Shown piece after piece: positions 14,997-22,677 of a DNA stretch of 53,482 nt. A program made the translations under genes and the position numbers. The notes beneath the pieces were generated by a model that had not been told where the DNA came from, did no database searches, and was given only the letters and a program-made list of their open reading frames with translations. This DNA is from Myxococcaceae bacterium (GTDB lineage: Bacteria > Myxococcota > Myxococcia > Myxococcales > Myxococcaceae). The stretch lies in the NCBI GenBank assembly GCA_019686135.1, contig JADGHL010000021.1:1-53482 (forward strand), in the 5' to 3' direction. How positions within the stretch are numbered: position 1 is the stretch's first letter; each line of letters starts with the position of its first letter.

Positions 14997-15970
14997 CAGT
15001 CCTCCAGCCCGGCCTTCCGAAGCACGTCGCGAAGCTCGGCCGGCAGCCCTGCCTCGATCACCACGCGTCCCCCGTGTTCGGGATGCGGAAACTCGATTCG
15101 TTCGGCGTGCAGGAACAAACGCTTCAAACCCCAGCGGGCCTTTGCTTCGCGGTTGAAGGCGAAGTCGCCGTAGCGGCGGTCTCCTGCAACCGGGTGGCCA
15201 ATGGCGGCGAAGTGTCTCCGAATCTGGTGGGTGCGGCCAGTCTCTATCGCACAGGAAACGAGCGCCGCCCCGGAAGCCTGCTTCACGACCTGCCAGTGGG
15301 TGATCGCCTCCTGCATGTTCACGCCGCGGACCGCCTTCGACCGGGCGGTCTGCTGGTGCTCGGAGAGCGGAAGGTCGATCGTCCCCTTCGGGCGAGGCAT
15401 CTTCCCCTTCACCAGCGCCAGGTAGCGCTTCTTCGCGCGGCCGCGGGTGAAGACGTCGGTGAAGTGCACCATCGCCGGCCGGCGCTTGGCCACCAGCAGG
15501 ACGCCCGAGGTGTCGCGGTCGAGCCGGTGCGCGGGGCTCGCCGCGAAGTCGTTCCGCACGGCCTTCGGCCCCAGGTACGCGCGGACGTAATCCACCACCG
15601 TTCCGCCGGTGATGCCGCTGCCGGTGTGCACGGCCATCCCCGACGGCTTGTCGATCGCCATCATCCAGTCGTCCTCGAAGAGGACCTTCCACCGGTCGGG
15701 ATCGACCGTCTCGGAAGGCGGCGGCTTCGGTTTGACGCCCCGGGGAGATGGATTCACCGCGGTCGAGAGCTTCTGCGCGTCGCCGCGGATGGTGACGACA
15801 TCGCCCGGCACAAGCGGCTGCTCCGGCTGCGCCCGCTTGCCGTTCACCCGCACCTTCTTCGTGCGGATCATCTTGAACAGATGCGAGGCGGGAACCTGCG
15901 CGAGCCTCTTGCGCAGGAACTTGTCGAGCCGGACGCCGGCCAGATCCTCCTCGATTCGGTACTCGAGCAT
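14996..15970 (-). CDS. RluA-family 23S/tRNA pseudouridine synthase
   Basis: 324 residues with an N-terminal S4 RNA-binding domain (about 10-60, 'GVRLDKFLRKRL', 'RVNGKRA') and a RluA-type catalytic domain. The catalytic Asp151 lies in 'HRLDRDTSGVLLV', followed by 'KRYLALVKG' and 'ETGRTHQIRRHFAAIGHP'. Domain order matches RluC/RluD, which modify 23S rRNA; the exact target uridines cannot be told. Start at the ATG 15970, where the S4 fold begins (an upstream open stretch lacks family similarity). The stop overlaps the PBP1A start (TGATG). It is divergent from the pentapeptide-repeat gene, with only 50 nt for both promoters. Confidence 0.9.
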   Translation of the reverse strand: MLEYRIEEDLAGVRLDKFLRKRLAQVPASHLFKMIRTKKVRVNGKRAQPEQPLVPGDVVTIRGDAQKLSTAVNPSPRGVKPKPPPSETVDPDRWKVLFEDDWMMAIDKPSGMAVHTGSGITGGTVVDYVRAYLGPKAVRNDFAASPAHRLDRDTSGVLLVAKRRPAMVHFTDVFTRGRAKKRYLALVKGKMPRPKGTIDLPLSEHQQTARSKAVRGVNMQEAITHWQVVKQASGAALVSCAIETGRTHQIRRHFAAIGHPVAGDRRYGDFAFNREAKARWGLKRLFLHAERIEFPHPEHGGRVVIEAGLPAELRDVLRKAGLED

Positions 15971-16020
15971 TCGATCATTTACTGTCGCGGCGGCCCGACC
16001 ACATAGGTAAAAGGCCATCC

Positions 16021-17499
16021 ATGGCCAAGGCCCCTTCCATCGAGAAGCTGCTCGCCTCCGGGTCCGCCGAGTGGAACAAGGCGCGCAAGGCAGGAAAGAT
16101 CGGCACCGACCACACCGGTGCGACCTTCGCGCAGCTGTTCAGCGCCAACGCGGATCTCTCCGGCCTCGAGCTCGTGGGGACCGAGTGGGAGAGGTGCGAT
16201 CTCACCCGGGTCACCTTCCGCGACTCGGACCTCTCCAACGCGTACTTCCACGGCGGGCGGCTTCAGGACTGCGACTTCCGCGGCGCCAACCTCCAGGGGG
16301 CCACCTTCGAGCGGATGAAGATCCTCCGCTGCGACTTCAGCGGCGCGAAGGGGCTGGAGGATCTGGAGATGGAGGACGTCGATCTCGACCGCGTGGTGGG
16401 GCTCAACGGCGAAGCCGCCCCGCCGCCGCCTCCGCCGCCCGCGCACGGCGTCACCTCGTTCACGCGCGAACAGCGCATCCACCAGGAGGCGTCCCAGCAG
16501 GCGCAGGCCGAACAGGCCGCCGCGAACCTCCCGCCCTTCCGGCCGCAGGACTCCGCCGGCACCCTGCTCTTCCGCGGGCTGACTGGCCTCAAGGCGCCGC
16601 CCACCTGGGTGCTGGACGTCCCCGGGCTCCGCCCGCCGCTGGGCGCGCAGACCACGCCCGGCGCGAGCCTCGAGTCGCTCTACCGGGAAGCCGTGCGCGC
16701 ACGCCTGGAGGCGAGGACCATCCCGGTCGATCCGGAGGCGGTGCGCCGCGCGCAGCACGCGCTGCAGATGGGTTCGCGGGAGGCGCCTCCGGCGGCGATG
16801 TACCTGAAGGAGGTCGCGCAGGATCCGCTGTTCCGCTTCTCTGCGGCGAAGGTGCTCGAGGAGATGCTCCGCGCCGAGCTCGATGTGGACGATTTGACCG
16901 GCGCGGTGGATCCGCGGGTCACCGGCGCGCTGCTCTATCTGCAGCTGCCCAACGAGGGCGTGGAGCACCTCGGCGAGGTCCGCCGCCGGCTCGCCGCCGC
17001 GCAGCTGTTCAGCGCGCTCCTGGAAGCGGGCTTCACTCCGGAGCACAACTGGGAGGAAGCGCTGGAATCCCAGGACGCGGCCATGGACCTGGCCCAGCTG
17101 GCCACCGGGGGAGACCGCGCGGCGCTCAGCGAGGCGTTCTCGGCCTTCGCCGCCCTGCCGGAAGAGGCGCGTCTGCGGCGGCTCGCGTACCTCGCGGAGT
17201 CGGCCTCCAACCTCGAACAACTCGCCCGGCTGCCGGAAGGCACGGAGCCGCGCTGGATCACCGGCCCGGAGATGCGCGAGTGCCACGAGCGGGAAATGCA
17301 ATTCGTGCAGGCGCTCAGCGCGCAGCAAATCCCCGAGAAGGTCCCTGACCTGGCGAAGTCGGAGCTGGGCGTCGAACCGGGGCAAGTGCCGGAAGACAGC
17401 GACGGCGACCTCTTCATCCACTTCCGCTGCGAAGTCTGCGGAAAAGAGAAACTCGTCGTCCAAACGCCTGACGAGTTGCTGGCGACTGGTGAGTCGTGA
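16021..17499 (+). CDS. pentapeptide-repeat protein with C-terminal Cys-pair domain
   Basis: 492 residues. Residues of about 30-115 contain A(D/N)LxG/F-type pentapeptide repeats (for example 'ANADLSGLELVG', 'CDFRGANLQGATF') that form a right-handed beta helix. A run of seven prolines (about 139-145) then links to a long alpha-helical region (about 160-440) with no domain I recognise. The end 'FRCEVCGKEKLVV' has one CxxC pair, possibly half of a zinc knuckle. No signal peptide, so presumably cytoplasmic. The start at 16021 is the first ATG. Function unknown; pentapeptide repeats occur in very different proteins. Confidence 0.72.
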   Translation: MAKAPSIEKLLASGSAEWNKARKAGKIGTDHTGATFAQLFSANADLSGLELVGTEWERCDLTRVTFRDSDLSNAYFHGGRLQDCDFRGANLQGATFERMKILRCDFSGAKGLEDLEMEDVDLDRVVGLNGEAAPPPPPPPAHGVTSFTREQRIHQEASQQAQAEQAAANLPPFRPQDSAGTLLFRGLTGLKAPPTWVLDVPGLRPPLGAQTTPGASLESLYREAVRARLEARTIPVDPEAVRRAQHALQMGSREAPPAAMYLKEVAQDPLFRFSAAKVLEEMLRAELDVDDLTGAVDPRVTGALLYLQLPNEGVEHLGEVRRRLAAAQLFSALLEAGFTPEHNWEEALESQDAAMDLAQLATGGDRAALSEAFSAFAALPEEARLRRLAYLAESASNLEQLARLPEGTEPRWITGPEMRECHEREMQFVQALSAQQIPEKVPDLAKSELGVEPGQVPEDSDGDLFIHFRCEVCGKEKLVVQTPDELLATGES

Positions 17500-17795
17500 G
17501 TGATGCGCGGCCCATAGGGCGCGCGGCCGGGGGCGGGGGCGCGTGGGGGCGGCCGGGGGTTGGTGGGCGGGGGGGGGGTGGGGGGCTGCCCCCCGCCCCC
17601 CGCCCCCCCGCGGCCGGGTGCGGCGCCGCTTCGCGCCGTCATGGGTTGTGTGGCCTGCGTCGTCATGCGTGTCCACCCGGACGCGGGCCCGGATGAGCCT
17701 CGCGCGCGGCCGGCGCCTCCCCTCCGTAAAAGCTTGTGCGTCCGGTGCCCTGCGCGGATCCGTTCGCGGTCAGCGACGCTCTGGGCCTCGTCCCC
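17500..17795. other. 296-bp intergenic region with an extreme poly-G/poly-C tract
   Basis: Between two convergent genes lies about 100 bp (roughly 17525-17625) of nearly pure G runs (up to 10 consecutive G), immediately followed by C runs (CCCCCC, three times). The G block satisfies the G-quadruplex pattern many times over. The adjoining C block can pair back with it as a hairpin (GGGGGG-CT-GCCCCCC). It could act as a bidirectional transcription block. The rest of the region (17626-17795) holds nothing I can name. Confidence 0.6.
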
Positions 17796-18767
17796 TCAGA
17801 GGAGCGGCAGCTGCAGCACGCGGTGGACGGCACGGGCGATGAAGCCCTCTTTGCGGAGGGCTTCGGCCAGCTCGTCGGCGAAGCCGTGGTGCGTGATGAC
17901 CTCGGTCGCTCCGGAGGCTCTGGCGTACCGCATGAGCGACGGGAAGTCGGCGTGGTCGCTGACCGGGAAGGCGATGTCTGCTCCGTAGCGCCGCGCGGCC
18001 ACCGGCCCGTCCAGCGCCCAGCCGGTGAGCACCGCGGTGGCCCGCTTCAGCCGCTGCAGCGATGCGGCCCGCGCGATGTGCGGCGGGAACAGGCCGACCT
18101 CGTCGGGTTCGATGCGGCCGTCGTACCGGCGCACCTCCAGCGGCATCCCGAGCTCGCCGTAGATCTGACAGACGGAGTGGATCGACGTGTGCGCGCACAG
18201 CTTGAGCCCGCGCTGGGTCAGCGCCTTCACGGTCTCCTGGCTCTTCCCCAACGGGTACGCGAGGAGGATCGGCGTCACGCCGCGCTCGAGGTTCGTGCGG
18301 CACCACGCGGCGATCGCGTCGAACGTCTGCTCGCGGGGCGGAAAAGCATACTTCGGCCGCCCGTAGGTGGACTCGATGACCAGCACGTCGCACTCGGCGA
18401 TCTGCGCCGGCTCGGCCGTCAGCGTCGCGGCGAGGTTCAGGTCCCCGGTGTAGACGACCCGCGTCCCGTCCGGCAGCACCACCCGAAGCTGCGCCGAACC
18501 GAGCACGTGCCCCGCCGGCAACAGCTCCAACACCAGCGGCCCGAGCTCGAACGGACGGTTGTACGGCGCCGGCAACGCGCCCTTCACCTTCCCGAGCCGG
18601 TGCTGCATGAACCTCAGCGTCGCCGCCGTGGCGATCACCCGCTCGTGCCGCGCGATGTGATCGGCGTGGGCGTGGGAGACGAACGACAGCTCGCTCTTCC
18701 GGTGCGCGTCCAACCACAGCGCCGTCCCGCTCAGGTGCAACCCTGCACGCCTCAGTTCCACCGCCAT
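17796..18767 (-). CDS. metallo-beta-lactamase-fold exonuclease-like protein (CPSF/mRNA 3'-processing type)
   Basis: 323 residues. The MBL signature HxHxDH is present as 'SHAHADHIARH' (His32, His34, Asp36, His37), then 'PAGHVLGSAQL' and 'VYTGDLN', which complete a dinuclear metal site. The following segment ('VLVIESTYGRP') and the end ('FPVSDHADF') match the beta-CASP-related nuclease/ligase-associated exonuclease group rather than beta-lactamases. It is most likely a cytoplasmic nucleic-acid hydrolase. No DNA ligase or helicase gene neighbours it, so the usual LigB-type context is missing. Start at the ATG 18767. Confidence 0.82.
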   Translation of the reverse strand: MAVELRRAGLHLSGTALWLDAHRKSELSFVSHAHADHIARHERVIATAATLRFMQHRLGKVKGALPAPYNRPFELGPLVLELLPAGHVLGSAQLRVVLPDGTRVVYTGDLNLAATLTAEPAQIAECDVLVIESTYGRPKYAFPPREQTFDAIAAWCRTNLERGVTPILLAYPLGKSQETVKALTQRGLKLCAHTSIHSVCQIYGELGMPLEVRRYDGRIEPDEVGLFPPHIARAASLQRLKRATAVLTGWALDGPVAARRYGADIAFPVSDHADFPSLMRYARASGATEVITHHGFADELAEALRKEGFIARAVHRVLQLPLL

Positions 18768-18931
18768 GCGCGCGGCGTTCTACCCTGAAGCCCATACCGG
18801 CGCAGCGTCCGTTCGGGCCGCCTGGCCGGCAGCGGTTCGGCCACGATTCGTCCCCTGGTGCCGGACATCCGCGTGCTTGCAGCGTGCTCCTTTCGTACCC
18901 GGGAGGAAGAATCGTCGCCGCGAGCGGGCGC

Positions 18932-19855
18932 TCAGGCGGGCTCGCGGACGCGGCGCGCCAACAGCGCGTTGCCCACATCCGCCACCAGCACCGCCAGCAC
19001 CGTCAGCCCACCGCCCACCAGCTCGCGCGCACCGAGCTGCTCGCGGCCGAGGCCCACCGACATCAGCGCCGCGAACACGGGCTCGAGCGAGAAGAGCAGC
19101 GCCGCGCGCACCGCGGTGGTCCGCGCCTGGGCCCAGGTCTGCAGGGAAATCGCCATCGCGCTCGCGAAGAACCCAGCGAAGATGAGCGCCCCGACGAACC
19201 CGCCGGTCCACGTCACCCGCACCTCCACGAAGGGGAGCGAGGCGCACGCCAGCGCGGAGACCACCCAGAGCTGCACGGCCACCAGCGCCAGCGCCGGCGC
19301 CCTGGGCGCGAACTTCTCGGTGAAGGCGATGTGGAAGGCGAAGCAGATCGCACAGCCGAGCGTGAGCAGGTCTCCCTCGAGCACGCTCTTGCCGCCGCCG
19401 CCCTTCAGCCCGCCGGTCAATACGTACAGCCCCGCGCAGGCGATCAGCACCGCGGCGATCGACGGTGGCTTCGGCAGGCGCCGGAACAGAGCGATCGACA
19501 CGACGGGGACCAGGATCACCGACAGCCCGGTGATGAACGCCGAGCGGGACTCGGTGGTGCGCACGAGCCCGGTGGTCTGAAAGGCGAAGCCGGCGAAGAG
19601 GAACAGCCCGAGGAAGGCGCCCCGACGGAGCACCTCGGCGCTGAGCACCTTTCGCCGCGCGATCGCGGTGGCCGCGGCTCCGCCCAGAGCGAAGCGCAGC
19701 GCCAGGAAGCTGAACGGATCCGCGAGCGCGACGGCGTCCTTCACCACCACGAAGGAGGCGCCCCACAGCGCGGTGATGAAGACGATCACCAGATCCGCGT
19801 GGAGCCGGACCCGGGCAGGTGTGTCTGCCCCGGGGCGTGCGGATGGCGGGGTCAC
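18932..19855 (-). CDS. EamA/DMT-family transporter
   Basis: 307 residues with ten predicted membrane helices in two EamA repeats; characteristic segments are 'ITALWGASFVVVKDAV' at the first helix and 'LLFSLEPVFAALMSVGLGREQL' in the second repeat. It is probably a metabolite or drug exporter of the inner membrane; the substrate is unknown. The GTG at 19855 overlaps the stop of the upstream antiporter gene (GTGA), which supports this start and implies translational coupling. A Gly-rich loop (GGLKGGGGKS) separates the two halves. Confidence 0.86.
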   Translation of the reverse strand: MTPPSARPGADTPARVRLHADLVIVFITALWGASFVVVKDAVALADPFSFLALRFALGGAAATAIARRKVLSAEVLRRGAFLGLFLFAGFAFQTTGLVRTTESRSAFITGLSVILVPVVSIALFRRLPKPPSIAAVLIACAGLYVLTGGLKGGGGKSVLEGDLLTLGCAICFAFHIAFTEKFAPRAPALALVAVQLWVVSALACASLPFVEVRVTWTGGFVGALIFAGFFASAMAISLQTWAQARTTAVRAALLFSLEPVFAALMSVGLGREQLGARELVGGGLTVLAVLVADVGNALLARRVREPA

Positions 19856-20982
19856 GGGATGTAGAAGAAGGCGACGCCGAGGATGGCGTACACCCCGAGC
19901 AGCATCACGCCCTCCAGCCAGTTGGACTCGCCGTCGAGCGCGATCAACGAGGCGGCCCCCACGCCCACCGCGATTCCGACGACCTCCATGTGCGAGAACT
20001 CCAGGCTCATCGGGTGCCCGACCGCGTGCGAGACCAGCACCAGCACCGGCGCCACGAAGAGCGCGATCAGCTTGGAGGACTCGAAGGCGAGGTTGAAGGC
20101 GAGAGCCATCTTCCCCTTCACGGCCATCATGATCGCGGTGGAGTTCTCCGCCGCCCCGCCCACCACCGCCAGCACCATCACCCCGACGAAGGTGTGGGTG
20201 AACCCGAAGCTGTCGATCGCCGGCTCGAGCGCGCCCACGAGGAACTCGGCGAGCACGATGATCCCCACGGTGGCGCTCACCAGCACGACGAGCGCCTTCC
20301 GGAACGACCACGGCGGCAGCTCCTCGGGCGTGCCGTGGTCCTCGGCCGCGTAGAGGTGCGCGTGCGTCTTCAGCGCGAAGATGAGGCTGATCGCGTAGAT
20401 GACCAGGAGGATGATCGCGATCGCGATCGAGATCCGGTCCATGTACGGCAACGCCTCGTCCGCGCGGACGAGGTGGAAGATGTCCGGGACCAGGATCGCC
20501 GTGAGCGCGAGGAACAGCATCGCCGACCCGGAGAGCGCGGCGGTGCCGTTGAAGGTGCGCTTCTTCACGCCAATCCCTGATGCCAGCACCGAGGACCCGA
20601 GCACCAGCAGGAGATTCGCGAGGATCCCTCCGGCGATCGACGCCTTGACCACCTCCACCTTACCTTCTCGAAGCGCGGCGATCCCGATGATGAGCTCGGC
20701 CGCGTTGCCGAAGGAGGCGGTCATCAGCCCGCCGATCCCCGGCCCGAGCCGGTGCGCGACCACCTCGGTCGCCTCCCCCATCAGCCGGGCCACCGGGACG
20801 ATCGCGATCGCGCACAGCACGAAGGTCCAGGTGCCCCAGTGGAAAAAGTGCGCAGCGATCGCCGCGGGGACGAAGATCACCAGGAGCGCGAGGAAGATCC
20901 GGTCCGAGGTGATCCACGGATCGCTCCCTCCGGATGCGGGCGATGGCGCTTCGTTCGGCGTGGTGGCGGGTGCTGCGGTCAC
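19852..20982 (-). CDS. cax: calcium/proton antiporter (CaCA family, Cax type)
   Basis: 376 residues and about eleven membrane helices. The two alpha-repeat motifs of cation/H+ exchangers are present: 'ASFGNAAELIIGIAALREG' in the N half and 'GGAAENSTAIMMAVKGK' in the C half, with the catalytic Glu of each, separated by an acidic stretch (HAHLYAAEDHGTPEE). It expels Ca2+ in exchange for protons at the inner membrane. The GTG at 20982 follows a strong Shine-Dalgarno (GGGAGGGG), better than the ATG at 21015. It overlaps the DMT exporter by 4 nt and lies 76 nt after the S24/S26-like peptidase gene on the same strand, so read-through from that locus is possible. Confidence 0.9.
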   Translation of the reverse strand: MTAAPATTPNEAPSPASGGSDPWITSDRIFLALLVIFVPAAIAAHFFHWGTWTFVLCAIAIVPVARLMGEATEVVAHRLGPGIGGLMTASFGNAAELIIGIAALREGKVEVVKASIAGGILANLLLVLGSSVLASGIGVKKRTFNGTAALSGSAMLFLALTAILVPDIFHLVRADEALPYMDRISIAIAIILLVIYAISLIFALKTHAHLYAAEDHGTPEELPPWSFRKALVVLVSATVGIIVLAEFLVGALEPAIDSFGFTHTFVGVMVLAVVGGAAENSTAIMMAVKGKMALAFNLAFESSKLIALFVAPVLVLVSHAVGHPMSLEFSHMEVVGIAVGVGAASLIALDGESNWLEGVMLLGVYAILGVAFFYIP

Positions 20983-21058
20983 GTGATTCCCCTCCCTAAT
21001 CTTCGGCGGGCGCATTTCATCCCAGGCGGCCCGGCACGCAACGGACAAGTCGATGTCG

Positions 21059-21769
21059 TCACCCGCGGTACTCCCGGACAAGCCGCGCGTACCGCTCCCC
21101 CGCGGGGCCCCGGTCCACGATGACCAGCTCGCCTTTCGGCGTGGAGACGCACAGCGCCCGGAGCGATCCGCCGACGAAGGCGCCAACGACCCGGGACGCG
21201 CGCACCGCTTCCGAGAAGACCTCGAAGTCGAGGCTGAGCCGGTCCTCGACGAAGAGGTAGGCGCTGTCGATCTCCGACTCCAGGAGCCGCCGCACGATGG
21301 GAGCGCCAAAGCGCAGAGCATCCGCGCGCGCCCGCACGTCACCCAGCGCATGTCGCGCGTTCCGGAGGACGAAACGCGCCGGCGCGTTGCCCACCGCCCA
21401 GCGCAGAGCGCGGCTGCCGGCGAGGAGCGCGGCGCGGGACACGGACCCCAGCGGCAGGTCGAGCCCGGCGCGCGTCCGCACCGCCACCGCCTTTCCGAGC
21501 ACGCGCGTCCCGGGCGGATCCGCCGTGCCGAAGGAGGACGTCAGGACGATCGGATCGACCGAATCGACCAGGTGCGCCACCAGCACGCCCTCCGGCCGAA
21601 GCGCGATGCCGATGTCTCCGCGCCTTAGCGACGTCGCCTCGCAACGGAGCACCCGGAGGGAATCTCCGCTGCGGAGGAACGGGTACATGCTCCGTCCGTG
21701 CACGCGGATCCACATCGAAGCCCCGAGCGGCCGGGCCTCGAGGAACTCACGGATGACGGCGGTGTTCAC
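21059..21769 (-). CDS. S24/S26-type (signal-peptidase-like) serine peptidase domain protein with extra C-terminal domain
   Basis: 236 residues. The N-terminal half (15-100) has the S24/S26 fold signature: 'VHGRSMYPFLRSGD' with nucleophile candidate Ser27, followed by 'LRRGDIGIAL' and 'VLVAHLVDS', in which His66 stands where Ser/His-type signal peptidases have their base. No typical Lys is seen there. Residues of about 150-236 form a second domain ('SAYLFVEDRLSLDF...VVIVDRGPAG'-like region) that I do not recognise. No transmembrane anchor is obvious, unlike true leader peptidases. The GTG at 21769 overlaps the HPr-kinase-like gene by 23 nt. It is the last of five genes that begin with the PqqD-like gene; the context suggests processing of the small peptide or of another locus product. 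Confidence 0.68.
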   Translation of the reverse strand: MNTAVIREFLEARPLGASMWIRVHGRSMYPFLRSGDSLRVLRCEATSLRRGDIGIALRPEGVLVAHLVDSVDPIVLTSSFGTADPPGTRVLGKAVAVRTRAGLDLPLGSVSRAALLAGSRALRWAVGNAPARFVLRNARHALGDVRARADALRFGAPIVRRLLESEIDSAYLFVEDRLSLDFEVFSEAVRASRVVGAFVGGSLRALCVSTPKGELVIVDRGPAGERYARLVREYRG

Positions 21770-22541
21770 GCACCCATTGTGCAACGAAGTCCGCGACCGC
21801 GGGGTCCTTGCGGAACGTGAGCCGTCGCACGCCGACCCGCGAGACGAGCGCGCCCACGCGCTGGAGGATCTCCGCACGCGAGAGCGGTTCCACGGGCGCC
21901 TGCCAGGCCTGTGACATGACGGCTGCGACGGCCTCGGAGGGACCGACCTCGTCGATGCGCTCGCATCCGCCCTTTGAAAGCGTGAGGAGCGAGGCGATCG
22001 GAAACGCATCCGGCGTTCCGGGATGCGTCACATCGGACCGGAACGGAGTCCCGATGGCGGTTCCGTCCGGAAAGGCGGCGATGATCTCGTCGGAAAGGAG
22101 CTGTGCCGAGGTCGCCAGGCACGCCAGCATCGCAAAGGTGGATTTGCCGGCACCGCTCGGCCCCACGGCGACCAGCGCAGCACCGTGAAGAGAGACGCCG
22201 CTGGCGTGCAGGAGCAACCCGCCGGCACGCTTCACGACCAGGTGCGCCGCGGCGCGCAGGAGCGCCTCCGCAGCGAAGGGATGGTCCGGGTACGCAACCT
22301 TGAGCCCGGACGGATCCGGCTCGATCCGCACTCTCAGACCGGATCCGTCTTCGAGGAGGACCGTTCGTCCGCCGGTGTCGCCGAGCGGGACGATCCGGCA
22401 GTCCGGCCGCCGGCCAGAATCGTCGAGGAAGGGTTCCAGTTGGAGGCGTCCGGCGGCCAGTTCCACCAGATGCGCCGGAGCCTCCAGCACCCAATGTCCG
22501 ATCCGAAGTCGCCGGGTTTCCCCGGGGCCGGCATCAATCAC
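21747..22541 (-). CDS. HPr kinase-like (PadeK-type) serine/threonine kinase
   Basis: 264 residues. The C-terminal two thirds match the HprK catalytic fold: 'LLHASGVSLHGAALVAVGPSGAGKST' region with His112 and a Walker A at 127-135, then 'LLSDEIIAAF' with Asp151, the HprK Mg/phosphate site. HprK phosphorylates HPr on Ser46, but related short kinases (the lasso-peptide enzyme PadeK and exosortase-linked HprK relatives) act on other substrates and pair with PqqD-like proteins. No PTS gene is near, so HPr is an unlikely target. The start is a GTG at 22541 lying inside the last codons of the 47-residue peptide gene (8-nt overlap) and without its own Shine-Dalgarno, so it probably relies on re-initiation. 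Confidence 0.8.
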   Translation of the reverse strand: MIDAGPGETRRLRIGHWVLEAPAHLVELAAGRLQLEPFLDDSGRRPDCRIVPLGDTGGRTVLLEDGSGLRVRIEPDPSGLKVAYPDHPFAAEALLRAAAHLVVKRAGGLLLHASGVSLHGAALVAVGPSGAGKSTFAMLACLATSAQLLSDEIIAAFPDGTAIGTPFRSDVTHPGTPDAFPIASLLTLSKGGCERIDEVGPSEAVAAVMSQAWQAPVEPLSRAEILQRVGALVSRVGVRRLTFRKDPAVADFVAQWVREHRRHP

Positions 22542-22677
22542 AGGAGCCGGGCGGCAGATCCGGAGGACACGGGTTGCTCTGCGCGAACAGGACCGGAGCC
22601 GTCAGCGTCCGGGTCGTAAGCACGGGCGGCCGGTACTTCTTCCGGGCAACTGGGGCGATCTCGGGTTTCAGTGCCAT
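22534..22677 (-). CDS. 47-residue YxxPxL peptide, candidate RiPP-like precursor
   Basis: A short open frame squeezed between the giant FG-GAP gene and the kinase gene. It starts at ATG 22677 inside the last codons of the giant gene (10-nt overlap), with AAGGTG five nt upstream as Shine-Dalgarno, and stops at TGA 22534-22536, 8 nt into the kinase gene. The protein is basic up front (Arg12-Lys13-Lys14) and then has Tyr15-x-x-Pro18-x-Leu20 (KKYRPPVLTT), the leader motif bound by PqqD-like RiPP recognition proteins in lasso peptide systems. It ends in a Pro-rich segment with two Cys (37 and 46) and Ser45, and the last residue is Asp47. Four Thr (21, 22, 24, 26) follow the motif. Known: YxxPxL, PqqD-type partner and HprK-like kinase occur together in lasso loci. 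Seen: no lasso cyclase here. Inferred: this is the substrate of the adjacent enzymes. Confidence 0.6.
   Translation of the reverse strand: MALKPEIAPVARKKYRPPVLTTRTLTAPVLFAQSNPCPPDLPPGSCD

Noticed and set aside
22534-22677. Calling the small peptide a classical lasso peptide precursor
   Set aside because: No Asn-synthetase-like cyclase, no B2 protease, and the usual Gly and Thr after YxxPxL and a Gly-type core start are missing. I keep only 'RiPP-like candidate'.
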